Part shown: positions 1 through 6,512 of the stretch, in pieces | Numbering within the stretch: the first letter of the stretch is position 1 | How the letters are laid out: each line of letters opens with the position of its first letter | Origin: Corynebacterium jeddahense | GTDB lineage: Bacteria > Actinomycetota > Actinomycetes > Mycobacteriales > Mycobacteriaceae | NCBI RefSeq assembly: GCF_028609865.1 | Contig: NZ_CP063194.1 | Coordinates: forward strand, 930,001 to 994,000 | Direction: 5' to 3' | Length of the DNA stretch: 64,000 bases | Notes under the pieces: generated by a model | Databases searched by the model: none | The model's input: only the letters and a program-made list of their open reading frames with translations | What the model was told of the DNA's origin: nothing | Program-made: the position numbers and the translations under genes

Positions 1-672
1 GTTCTTTCCGCTCTCGCCGTGGCCTCCACCCTGGTTTTGTCCGCCTGCGGTGAGACCACCGAGTCAGACAACACCGACGCCACCACCTCGGCCACCAGCA
101 CTGCGACGACTACCGCTGAGACGACCGAGACCACCACGGCGACGACTGAGGCGGACGGGGAGATCTCCGCCGATCACAACGACGCGGACATCATGTTTGC
201 CCAGATGATGATCCCCCATCACCAGCAGGCCGTGGAGATGAGTGAAATCCTCCTGGCCAAGGAGGGTATCCCCGCCCAGGTCGTGGAGTTTGCCCAGGGG
301 GTTATTGACGCCCAGGGCCCGGAGATCGACCGGATGAACGCCATGCTCGAGGCCTGGGGCCAGCAGCCGGTTACCGACTCCGGGGGCATGGGGACCATGG
401 ACGAGATGGGTGGAATGGATCACGGGGCAATGGGTGGCATGAGCGGGATGATGAGCCAAGAGGACATGACAGTCCTTGAGGAAGCCCAGGGCACCGAGGC
501 TGCCCGCCTCTACCTGGAGCAGATGACCGCCCACCACGAAGGTGCGGTCGACATGGCCCGTGACGAGGCTGCTGACGGCCAGAATCCCCATGCGATCACC
601 CTGGCCGAACAAATTATCAACGACCAGGAGGCCGAGATCGCCCAGATGCAGCAGATGCTCACTGACCTATGA
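1..672 (+). CDS. DUF305 lipoprotein, 5' end cut by window edge
   Basis: The frame is open from base 1. It begins inside a signal peptide with a lipobox (LVLSAC), so the true start lies upstream of the window. A Thr/Ala/Glu-rich linker follows, and then two DUF305-type halves, each with a Met- and His-rich helix pair (MMIPHHQQAVEM and MTAHHEGAVDMA). A Met/Gly/His-rich stretch (GGMGTMDEMGGMDHGAMGGM region) joins them. DUF305 proteins are exported, ferritin-like helical proteins, often found near copper-resistance genes; the Met/His content suits metal binding, but no copper gene is visible here. A hairpin that may end transcription lies directly downstream. Family assignment is firm; function is not. 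Confidence 0.85.
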   Translation, partial: VLSALAVASTLVLSACGETTESDNTDATTSATSTATTTAETTETTTATTEADGEISADHNDADIMFAQMMIPHHQQAVEMSEILLAKEGIPAQVVEFAQGVIDAQGPEIDRMNAMLEAWGQQPVTDSGGMGTMDEMGGMDHGAMGGMSGMMSQEDMTVLEEAQGTEAARLYLEQMTAHHEGAVDMARDEAADGQNPHAITLAEQIINDQEAEIAQMQQMLTDL

Positions 673-680
673 CAGGTCCC

Positions 681-721
681 CGTCTTTTTCTGATCCCGAG
701 GACAGGAATCTGAAAAAGACG
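681..721 (+). terminator. inverted repeat downstream of DUF305 gene
   Basis: The arms CGTCTTTTTC-GAT and ATC-GAAAAAGACG (681-694 and 708-721) are complementary apart from one position and enclose a 13-base loop. The hairpin starts 8 bases after the DUF305 stop codon. The right arm touches the broken edge of the IS3 remnant, so it may be partly a junction artefact. Confidence 0.4.
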
Positions 722-1189
722 CCGGGAGCACACGTCGATGACGGTGGCCAGATAGAGGAATTGCCTCTGGCCACAGGGCAGGTAGGTGATGTCGCCGACG
801 TAGACCTGATTCGGTGCCTCAGCCCGGAACTTGCGTTTGAGGAAGTCCTCGACAACGCGTGCGCCCTGGTCCTTGACCGTGGTCTTCTTCGGTTTACGTA
901 GGTTCACACCGACGATGTTGTGGGTGCGCATCAGCTGTTCCACGCGTTTGCGGTTGATCGGCTCTGCTTTCTCATTGAGTTCGATGGTCATTCTCCTGAC
1001 TCCGATGGCGCCGTCGAATTCCTGGTGGTACTCGCGCATGCGCTTAACCAGCGCTTTGCCGACGTCTCGGCGGGCGTCGCGTCTGGCCCGCCATCTGTAG
1101 AAGCTCGACCGGTTCAGGCCGAGTACCTGGCACAACCGCTTCACCCCGTGGGTGGTGTGGTGGTCGTCAACGAACTGGAAGCGGCTCAC
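717..1189 (-). pseudogene. IS3-family transposase orfB, truncated
   Basis: Reads from a GTG at 1189 (VSRFQFVDDHHTTHGVKRLC) through the HTH_21-like N-terminal region and into the rve integrase core, where the first catalytic Asp is seen in YVGDITYLP. Similarity ends just after DVCSRRL. The reading frame then runs through unrelated sequence to a stop at 659, so the second Asp and the Glu of the DDE triad are missing. It overlaps the end of orfA by 4 bases, the normal arrangement for programmed frameshifting in this family. It cannot encode an active transposase. Confidence 0.8.
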
Positions 1190-1497
1190 CAGGTCGTCTC
1201 TCCCGCGAAATATTTGGCCGCCGTGCGCAGGATGTCGCGCTCGGTCGTCAGCTTCGCTGTTTCGGCTTTCAGGCGTTGGACCTCTCACCGCAGGCGGACC
1301 AGCCCCTGGTCGGCACCAGCGGGGGACGTCGAGGGAATCTACCCTCGGTCCCGACGGGCCTTGTGGACCCAGGTCTTCAGCGTGCCGCGGGCGATCCCGA
1401 GGTTTTCCGAGATCGAGGAATACGAGGCTCCCTCGGTGGTCTCGTAGAGCCGGACCGCGTCGGCTTTGAATTCATCGGAGTAAGTGTTTTTCGGCAT
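1186..1497 (-). pseudogene. IS3-family orfA with two in-frame stops
   Basis: Begins at an ATG (MPKNTYSDEFKADAVRLYE), a typical IS3 OrfA helix-turn-helix start. The same frame continues to the leucine-zipper-like end (RLKAETAKLTTERDILRTAA), but two stops interrupt it: a TAG after HKARRDRG and a TGA shortly before the zipper. The element is therefore inactivated in orfA as well as orfB. Confidence 0.75.
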
Positions 1498-1646
1498 AGT
1501 GTCTCTGCTTTCTCCGGTCCAGTCTGGACCAGTTCCAGCGTGTCCACTAAACGGGGGTCAGGCCCGCTGCGCAGCAACCGCATAGATCCGACTCACCGCC
1601 GAATGCTTTGCCGGGAGCCTAACCGGCGCGCACAGGAAACTCCCGG

Positions 1647-2153
1647 CTATTTCCCAAGCTTCTTGCGTCGCTCGGCGGCGAGTTTCAGCCGCTCGGCGCG
1701 ATGAGAACGTTCCTTCTCGAGCAGTTCCTCGAGGATCTTGTCTTCCTCGTCGGAGATGTCGAAGACGGCGTACCAAGCGGCCGCGAGTATGCCCACCACC
1801 GGCCACACCACCCAGGCGTAGTCCAGATCCAGCCCAATCTCCAGCACGAGATAGACCGCCAAGCCGCCAATGAGGGTGGTGTAGATCGCGGTGTCCATCC
1901 TCCGCTTCGCTGCAAGTTTCTCATCCAGTTCAACCTCGGACGGTGTCCGCTTCTCCAATGTGAACGGTTCGGCCGGGAGGTCGTCGAAAAGCATTGAAAG
2001 CTCCCCGCGCGTGCGCGCAACCGCGGCTTGACCTGTGCGTTCTTCAAACTCTCCCACATCCAGGTAGCCGTCTGCGAACAGTGTGCCCAGCCGGTCCAGC
2101 GCGTTCGAACGCTCGGCGTCGCCCACGCGGATTTCGTCCATCATCGCTCCCAA
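1647..2153 (-). CDS. DUF1707 membrane protein
   Basis: 168 residues. The N-terminal ~55 residues match the DUF1707 pattern: an (I)RVGDAER start, the (G)YLDVGEFEER segment and the R-GEL--L-DDLP ending. This short soluble domain is common in actinobacteria. Two hydrophobic segments follow at about residues 90-135 (TTLIGGLAVYLVLEIGL and WVVWPVVGILAAAWYAV), then a highly charged Glu/Arg/Lys C-terminal tail. The start could instead be the Met codons at residues 4 or 5. Function unknown. It is divergent from the neighbouring MerR gene, with 39 bases between them. Confidence 0.75.
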   Translation of the reverse strand: MGAMMDEIRVGDAERSNALDRLGTLFADGYLDVGEFEERTGQAAVARTRGELSMLFDDLPAEPFTLEKRTPSEVELDEKLAAKRRMDTAIYTTLIGGLAVYLVLEIGLDLDYAWVVWPVVGILAAAWYAVFDISDEEDKILEELLEKERSHRAERLKLAAERRKKLGK

Positions 2154-2192
2154 CTTGCACTTGCCCCTGCGGCAAGCTGTTCAATCGCAACC

Positions 2193-2966
2193 ATGGCAGA
2201 TGGTATCGAATACGCGATCAGCGAGGCCGCGGAAGCCCTCGGCGTTTCCACCAAGGCGCTGCGCCACTGGGAGGCGCTCGGCCTCATCACACCCGCGCGC
2301 ACGTGGGCCGACCACCGCGTTTACAGCGAGGCGGACCTCGAGCGCGGCGCGGCCATCGCCCTCTACCGCGGAGTCGGCGTGCCGCTTGCGCAGATCGCGC
2401 AGCTTCTCGACGCCTCCGGAGCCACCCTCACCCGCGCCCTCAAGCACCACCAAGAAGCACTCGCTTCTCGACGGCGCACGCTCGACGCCCAACTCACATC
2501 TGTCCAACACCTCATTGACAACGCGACGAAAGGATCTATCGACATGGACGCAATGAAGAAGTACCTCGGCGAAGATATGCCCGCCTACCAGGAGGAGGCT
2601 GAGCAGCGCTGGGGTGATACCCCGGAGTGGGCGCAGTCCCAGAAAAAGCTCGCTCAAATGGGCGAAGGTGACTTCAAACGCCTGCAGGAAGAACAGGACG
2701 CGCTCGCCGCGGATCTGATCGCCGCACGCGATTCCGGCGTGGACCCCGGCTCCGAGGAAGCCGAAGCACTGGTGGAGCGCCACCGCGCAAGCATCGCCCA
2801 GTGGTACGAGGCGACCCCGGCTCGCCAGCTCATCCTCGCGCGCATGTACGTTGACGACGCGCGCTTCCACGAAGCCTACGGCGGCGCGCAGGACTACCTG
2901 CTCGAGCTGGTCACCGCCCACGCGGCGGCCGAAGGTGTGGACGTGGGCAACCCGCAGTGGGGCTAG
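2193..2966 (+). CDS. MerR-family regulator with TipAS-type effector domain
   Basis: 257 residues from the ATG at 2193. The frame is open further upstream, but that part overlaps the divergent DUF1707 gene and shows no homology. Residues ~5-70 form a MerR helix-turn-helix (ISEAAEALGVSTKALRHWEALGLI), followed by the dimerisation helix to ~115. The C-terminal half (MKKYLGEDMPAYQEEAEQRW onward) is a TipAS-like all-helical domain. In Streptomyces TipAL this domain binds thiopeptides covalently, and related proteins sense various drugs. No transporter or resistance gene follows, so the ligand is unknown. Confidence 0.85.
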   Translation: MADGIEYAISEAAEALGVSTKALRHWEALGLITPARTWADHRVYSEADLERGAAIALYRGVGVPLAQIAQLLDASGATLTRALKHHQEALASRRRTLDAQLTSVQHLIDNATKGSIDMDAMKKYLGEDMPAYQEEAEQRWGDTPEWAQSQKKLAQMGEGDFKRLQEEQDALAADLIAARDSGVDPGSEEAEALVERHRASIAQWYEATPARQLILARMYVDDARFHEAYGGAQDYLLELVTAHAAAEGVDVGNPQWG

Positions 2967-3136
2967 AAACGGAGCAGTAATCCTTCCAACTCTTGCTGGA
3001 GCAAAGGCCACGGTTTGGTTAGGTCTAGTGTTGTCGCCCCTAGCCCTGAGCCGCCGCTTGTTCCGTCAGGCATCTGAGCTGGGGACACGGCCATTCGGCT
3101 GTTGAGGTTCTTTGGTATGAGCCTGCAGGAGCGGTG

Positions 3137-3589
3137 TTACGGCAGCCGGGGCCGGCGCCTCGTCGACTTCAGCTCCGAGCGCCGCTTCTTTGCTTCGAGA
3201 CGGCGTCGCACCGAGCCGCGCGTCGGCTTCGTTTTCCGCCGCGGGGGAGGCGGTGGGGCGAGCGCCTCCCGCAATAGGGCGGCCATGCGTTCCCGCATCT
3301 CGGCACGGTTGCGGACCTGCGAGCGCTGCGTCGACGCGCTCACGGTGAGCACAGTGCCGTCCAGGCGGTGTTCGAGGTCGTGGAGGGCGCGGCGGCGTTG
3401 GGCGTCGGAAAGCGATGCGCACGTCGCGATGTCGATGGAGAGCTGCACCTTGCTGTCGGTGGTGTTGACGCCCTGGCCGCCGGGGCCCGACGCCTTCGCA
3501 AACCGCTCCGTCAGATCCGCGGCGGCGACGACGAGGCCACCGGGGATGCCCGGGCCGGGCGCGATGGTAAGATCCTGCATGCCCAACAC
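3137..3589 (-). CDS. arfB: Peptidyl-tRNA hydrolase ArfB (YaeJ), copy 1
   Basis: 150 residues. The GGQ motif (SGPGGQGVN, residues 35-43) is that of class I release factors and hydrolyses peptidyl-tRNA. The C-terminal tail (residues ~112-150) is very rich in Lys and Arg; in ArfB it enters the empty mRNA channel of stalled ribosomes. The gene is last in a minus-strand run relB-relE-arfB, 54 bases after the toxin. A second copy at 5806-6258 differs by only about 19 of 150 residues. In ArfB-type proteins the role is rescue of ribosomes on truncated mRNA; here that is inferred from motif and tail. Confidence 0.9.
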   Translation of the reverse strand: MLGMQDLTIAPGPGIPGGLVVAAADLTERFAKASGPGGQGVNTTDSKVQLSIDIATCASLSDAQRRRALHDLEHRLDGTVLTVSASTQRSQVRNRAEMRERMAALLREALAPPPPPRRKTKPTRGSVRRRLEAKKRRSELKSTRRRPRLP

Positions 3590-3643
3590 CCTACGTTCAC
3601 CCTGGGGCCGAGGACGAGGCGGCTGAGTCGGTGCTGTCGGTTG

Positions 3644-3925
3644 TTAATCGCGATAAATCTCGCGGTGGTGGCCTATCGAAAGCACCGCGATTGTGATCGT
3701 GCCTTCATCGATGAGGGCGAGGATCCGGTACGCGCCGACGCGGTATCTCCACTCGCCGGAACGATTTGCGGAGAGCCCTTTCCCAAATGTGCGCGGGTTG
3801 GTGCAGCCGTCCAAATTCTCTTTGATCCAGGTGGCGATGAGCCGCGCGTCGAAGCGGTCCATCTTCTTCAGCTGCTTCCGTGCGCGGGCCGTGAATTCGA
3901 CAGTGTAGTGACGCGATGGTGCCAT
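3644..3925 (-). CDS. relE: RelE-type toxin
   Basis: 93 residues from the ATG at 3925 (MAPSRHYTVEF). The frame runs open much further upstream, but that part is antisense-like and overlaps the antitoxin. The RelE/ParE fold is shown by the N-terminal YTVEFTARARKQLKK helix and the C-terminal strands (GEWRYRVGAYRILALI, VLSIGHHREIYR). The conserved basic residues and Tyr near the end agree with RelE-type ribosome-dependent mRNA endonucleases. It lies 13 bases after the relB stop. A ParE (gyrase) activity cannot be excluded from sequence alone. Confidence 0.85.
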   Translation of the reverse strand: MAPSRHYTVEFTARARKQLKKMDRFDARLIATWIKENLDGCTNPRTFGKGLSANRSGEWRYRVGAYRILALIDEGTITIAVLSIGHHREIYRD

Positions 3926-3938
3926 CGTCCGGGGGGCG

Positions 3939-4154
3939 CTACGTATTGAGATCGGCGAGGATGTCGTCCACGCTGTACCGCTCGCCGGTGTCGTGCGCGA
4001 TCGCGTCTCGAAGCTCCCGCAGATCATGCGCATCTTCAATCTTTTCCAAGATCGCATTGCGGGCGAATTCGGAAAGAGTGACGCCCTCGAAGCGAGCGTA
4101 CTTACGCACGAGCTCTGCATCGTTGTCATCCATCCGAATCGTCATCGTAGCCAT
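3939..4154 (-). CDS. relB: RelB-type (ribbon-helix-helix) antitoxin
   Basis: 71 residues. The N-terminal strand (MTIRMDDNDAELV) and the helix TLSEFARNAILEKIED are those of a ribbon-helix-helix DNA-binding antitoxin of the RelB/DUF6290 type. The acidic C-terminal part would wrap the toxin. It is the first gene of the module and is followed by relE. A perfect 15-bp palindrome lies 21 bases upstream and probably serves as autoregulatory operator. A related but solitary protein is encoded at 6298-6510. Confidence 0.85.
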   Translation of the reverse strand: MATMTIRMDDNDAELVRKYARFEGVTLSEFARNAILEKIEDAHDLRELRDAIAHDTGERYSVDDILADLNT

Positions 4155-4175
4155 GTTTACCCCTTTGATCAGTGT

Positions 4176-4190
4176 GAATACACTGTATTC
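4176..4190. promoter_or_regulatory. palindromic operator of relBE
   Basis: GAATACACTGTATTC is a perfect inverted repeat (GAATACA / TGTATTC around one base), 21 bases upstream of the relB start codon. Its position is right for autoregulation by the ribbon-helix-helix antitoxin. Binding is inferred. Confidence 0.6.
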
Positions 4191-4257
4191 GGTAGGTGCT
4201 CGATATGCAATGGGTAACGCGGAGCCCGTTGCAAAGCACCTGCGCCTAGCGCCGCGA

Positions 4258-4430
4258 CTACACGACCTCTGAGTACTTGCGCACGTAGCCGACCGCGATG
4301 ACGACGAGCGCCGTGAAGGCGCCGATGACGGTCTCCGCGGTGCGGGCGAGCAACATCGGCCAGACGGGGGAGGCCTTGACCGTCTGCGCCATCAGCAGGG
4401 CGGTCGGGGTGAAGAAGCTGGCGGCGTCTT
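4258..4430 (-). pseudogene. C-terminal remnant of a FUSC-family membrane protein
   Basis: The minus strand from about 4430 encodes AASFFTPTALLMAQTVK and then LLARTAETVIGAFTALVVIAV, ending RKYSEVV and a TAG at 4258-4260. This closely parallels the end of the FUSC-family pseudogene at 8413-9050 (AASFITPTALLM, LLARTAETVIGAGAALVVIAV). No upstream part of the gene remains. It is a fragment of a second FUSC-like gene and too short to function. Confidence 0.7.
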
Positions 4431-4485
4431 TAGCGGACAGGTTTCTTGGCGCCGACGCGCCGTCGAATTTATATTTAACGTGTAG

Positions 4486-4836
4486 TTAGGCTTCGGGACT
4501 GCCCACGCAGAACTCGTTGCCTTCTGGGTCCTGCATCACTGTCCAAACCAGTCCGGGGGCCTCATGGGTGCCGAGTTCGGTGGCGCCTAGACCTTTGAGG
4601 CGCTCCACCAGGGACTCGCGGTCGGTCCCGCCGCCGTCGATATGCATTCGGTTTTTGCCAGGCGTGGGGTCCTCAACGCGCTGAAACCCCAGCGCCGGCG
4701 TTGAATCGACCATAACGAAGTCGCCGTAGTTCGCAGCAATCTCGCATCCGGTGGCGGCGGACCAGAACTCGGCGAGCCTAGATGGATTGTGGCTGTCAAA
4801 GGTGATTTGCCGAATAGTGAAGTCGGGATCGCTCAT
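4486..4836 (-). CDS. VOC (glyoxalase/bleomycin resistance)-family protein
   Basis: 116 residues from MSDPDFTIRQITF; an in-frame start 3 codons earlier is possible. One babab VOC module pair is visible: NPSRLAEFWSAATGCE near the start, and WTVMQDPEGNEFCV at the end, which is the typical metal-ligand/edge-strand motif. It belongs to the glyoxalase_6-like group common in actinobacteria. The substrate cannot be told. No operon partner is evident. Confidence 0.8.
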   Translation of the reverse strand: MSDPDFTIRQITFDSHNPSRLAEFWSAATGCEIAANYGDFVMVDSTPALGFQRVEDPTPGKNRMHIDGGGTDRESLVERLKGLGATELGTHEAPGLVWTVMQDPEGNEFCVGSPEA

Positions 4837-4892
4837 GAGCATCATTATGAGGGCAGGGCTTAGAAAGCGCAGCCTGGTGTCCGGGCGGGGAC

Positions 4893-5039
4893 TCAGCCTT
4901 CCGGCTTAGTGGAGCGTTTTGAATCGCGAGGGTCGCTCCCGCGATAGCGTAAGAACTCGATGTCGTAGCCTTTTTCGGCTTCGGCGACCCAATCATCAAC
5001 CTGATCTTCACTGATCGGCTTCCCGTTTATTGTCTTCAT
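4893..5039 (-). CDS. Short RHH antitoxin-like protein, probably truncated
   Basis: 48 residues from the ATG at 5039 (MKTINGKPISEDQVDDWVAE). The first ~35 residues (KPISEDQVDDWVAEAEKGYD) resemble the N-terminus of actinobacterial ribbon-helix-helix proteins that normally continue for another 30-40 residues with the DNA-binding helices. Here the protein ends in a basic tail (SDPRDSKRSTKPEG). It is divergent from higBA, 123 bases away. It may be a decayed antitoxin gene; no matching toxin is adjacent. Confidence 0.5.
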   Translation of the reverse strand: MKTINGKPISEDQVDDWVAEAEKGYDIEFLRYRGSDPRDSKRSTKPEG

Positions 5040-5122
5040 GGTAGTCACCGTAATGCGGGAGTGGTGTGGTTGCGTAGGGTGGGAGTGTACTTGCATTTGG
5101 GTGAGCCGAAACTTAACGTTGT

Positions 5123-5157
5123 GCGTTATTGACGCTTCGCGTTATGGGGGTTAGGGT
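5123..5157 (+). promoter_or_regulatory. probable higBA promoter with direct repeats
   Basis: A -35-like TTGACG (5129-5134) lies 17 bases from TAGGGT (5152-5157), which places transcription start at or next to the ATG of higB at 5163; the mRNA would be leaderless or nearly so. Two direct copies of GCGTTAT (5123-5129 and 5139-5145) overlap it and could be a HigA binding site. Inference from sequence only. Confidence 0.35.
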
Positions 5158-5162
5158 GAAGC

Positions 5163-5444
5163 ATGATCCAGTCGTTCGGGAACCGAGAAACCGAGCTGGT
5201 GTTTCTGCGTGAACCAGTTCCGAAACTGGATCCTCGGATCCATAAGTCGGCGAACAAGAAGCTCCACCAGCTCGACGCTGCTGTATCCCTTGACTCCCTT
5301 CGCGTACCGCCCGGGAATCGCCTAGAAGCTCTCAAGGGAGATAGGAAAGGGGCGTTTAGCATCCGAGTGAATGACCAGTGGAGAATTACATTCCGCTGGA
5401 AGGACGCAGGGCCCGAACAAGTGACCATTGAGGATTACCACTAA
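5163..5444 (+). CDS. higB: HigB-type toxin
   Basis: 93 residues. It shows the HigB/RelE-fold pattern: N-terminal MIQSFGNRETE, the central KLDPRIHKSANKKLHQLDAA and LRVPPGNRLEALKGDR, and the C-terminal SIRVNDQWRITFRW. The last is the hallmark of host-inhibition-of-growth toxins of the HigB family, which cleave mRNA on the ribosome. Toxin precedes antitoxin, the usual HigBA order, with 8 bases between the genes. Confidence 0.9.
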   Translation: MIQSFGNRETELVFLREPVPKLDPRIHKSANKKLHQLDAAVSLDSLRVPPGNRLEALKGDRKGAFSIRVNDQWRITFRWKDAGPEQVTIEDYH

Positions 5445-5452
5445 GGAACACC

Positions 5453-5758
5453 ATGTCGAACAAACTGTACCCGCCGATCCATCCTGGAGAGATTCTCTTA
5501 GAGGACTTCATTGAAGGATTCGGAATCACTCAGCACAAGCTTGCCGTGTCTATCGGGGTTCCGCCCCGCCGAATCAACGAAATTGTGCACGGCAAACGTG
5601 GAATCACGGCTGACACCGCGCTTAGACTCGGAAAGTATTTTGGGGTGGAGCCGATATTCTGGATGAATCTGCAGAACCAGTATGAGATTGAGCTGGCGGA
5701 AGATAGGGCCCTTGCCGAGATCGAACGGATTCAGCCGGTCCAGGCTGCCTCGGCGTAG
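5453..5758 (+). CDS. higA: HigA-type antitoxin (XRE family)
   Basis: 101 residues. PPIHPGEILLEDFIEGFGIT followed by QHKLAVSIGVPPRRINEIVHGKR is the canonical HigA helix-turn-helix start. Residues ~65-100 (KYFGVEPIFWMNLQNQYEIE) form the usual C-terminal helix. It is encoded 8 bases after higB and is expected to neutralise HigB and repress the operon. Confidence 0.9.
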   Translation: MSNKLYPPIHPGEILLEDFIEGFGITQHKLAVSIGVPPRRINEIVHGKRGITADTALRLGKYFGVEPIFWMNLQNQYEIELAEDRALAEIERIQPVQAASA

Positions 5759-5805
5759 GCGGTTCCGGAGCGGAGTGCCACCTAGGTTCGTGGCTTGGCT
5801 CTGAT

Positions 5806-6258
5806 TTAAGGAAGCTGGGGACGTTTGCGCGTCGACTTCAGCTCCGAGCGCCGCATTTTTGCTTCTCGACGGCGCCGCACCGAGCCCCTGGTCGGCTTCG
5901 TCTTCCGGCGCGGGGGAGGCGGCGGGGCGAGCGCCTCGCGCAACAGCGCCGCCATGCGGTGGCGTGCTTCGGCGCGGTTGCGGACCTGCGAGCGTTGGTT
6001 CGACGCGGCCACGGTGAGGACGGTGCCGTCCAGGCGGTGCCCGAGGCTGGTGAGGGCGCGGCGGCGTTGGGCGTCGGTAAGCGATGCGCACGCGGCGATA
6101 TCGAGGGAAAGCTGCACCTTGCTGTCGGTCGTGTTGACGCCCTGGCCGCCGGGCCCCGACGATTTAGCGAACCGCTCGGTCAGGTCGGCGGCGGCGATGA
6201 CCACGCCGCCGGGGATCCCCGGGCCGGGCGCGATGGTCAGGTCCTTCATGCCGCCCAC
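5806..6258 (-). CDS. arfB: Peptidyl-tRNA hydrolase ArfB (YaeJ), copy 2
   Basis: 150 residues with the GGQ motif (SGPGGQGVN) and the same poly-Pro plus basic C-terminal tail as copy 1 at 3137-3589. The two differ by about 19 residues. The similarity covers the whole gene and a few bases upstream (CCCTACGTT) but not the flanks. Here the gene follows a RelB-like antitoxin gene by 39 bases with no toxin between. Two intact copies of a ribosome-rescue hydrolase within 3 kb are unusual. Confidence 0.9.
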   Translation of the reverse strand: MGGMKDLTIAPGPGIPGGVVIAAADLTERFAKSSGPGGQGVNTTDSKVQLSLDIAACASLTDAQRRRALTSLGHRLDGTVLTVAASNQRSQVRNRAEARHRMAALLREALAPPPPPRRKTKPTRGSVRRRREAKMRRSELKSTRKRPQLP

Positions 6259-6297
6259 CCTACGTTTTCGCCTCCTGAGTCAACGGCTTCCGATCCT

Positions 6298-6510
6298 CTA
6301 GCATCCCAACTCACGACAAATCTCGTCCGCAGTGAACCTCTCACCGGAGTCAGACTCGAGGGCGGCACGAAGTTCTTCAACATCTTGGAGGTCTTCGACC
6401 TTTTCCATGATGGCGGTTCGAGCGAATTCGGAAACAGTCATGCCTTCCGAACGCGCAAATTCGGCTAGGAGCGGTGCTTCCTCGCTACTCAATCGGATCT
6501 TCAGGAACAC
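6298..6510 (-). CDS. Orphan RelB-type (RHH) antitoxin-like protein
   Basis: 70 residues from a GTG at 6510. The pattern KIRLSSEEAPLLAEFARSEG, TVSEFARTAIMEKVED and SGERFTADEICREL parallels the RelB at 3939-4154 throughout, though clearly diverged. No RelE-like gene lies up- or downstream. Only 2 bases separate it from the stop of the 442-residue unknown gene, so the two are probably translationally coupled; arfB copy 2 follows. It may be an orphan antitoxin, or the regulator or partner of the unknown protein. Confidence 0.75.
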   Translation of the reverse strand: MFLKIRLSSEEAPLLAEFARSEGMTVSEFARTAIMEKVEDLQDVEELRAALESDSGERFTADEICRELGC

Positions 6511-6512
6511 TC

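Larger units (their letters stand above)
717..1560 (-). mobile_element. degenerate IS3-family insertion sequence
   Basis: Minus-strand remnant with the usual IS3 layout: orfA, then orfB in the next frame. Coding similarity stops at about 717 in the middle of the integrase core, so the distal end is lost. The orfA side extends to an end-like sequence near 1540-1560 (TGTCCACTAAACGGGGGTCA), which resembles IS3-group termini. No partner inverted repeat or target duplication remains. Confidence 0.75.
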
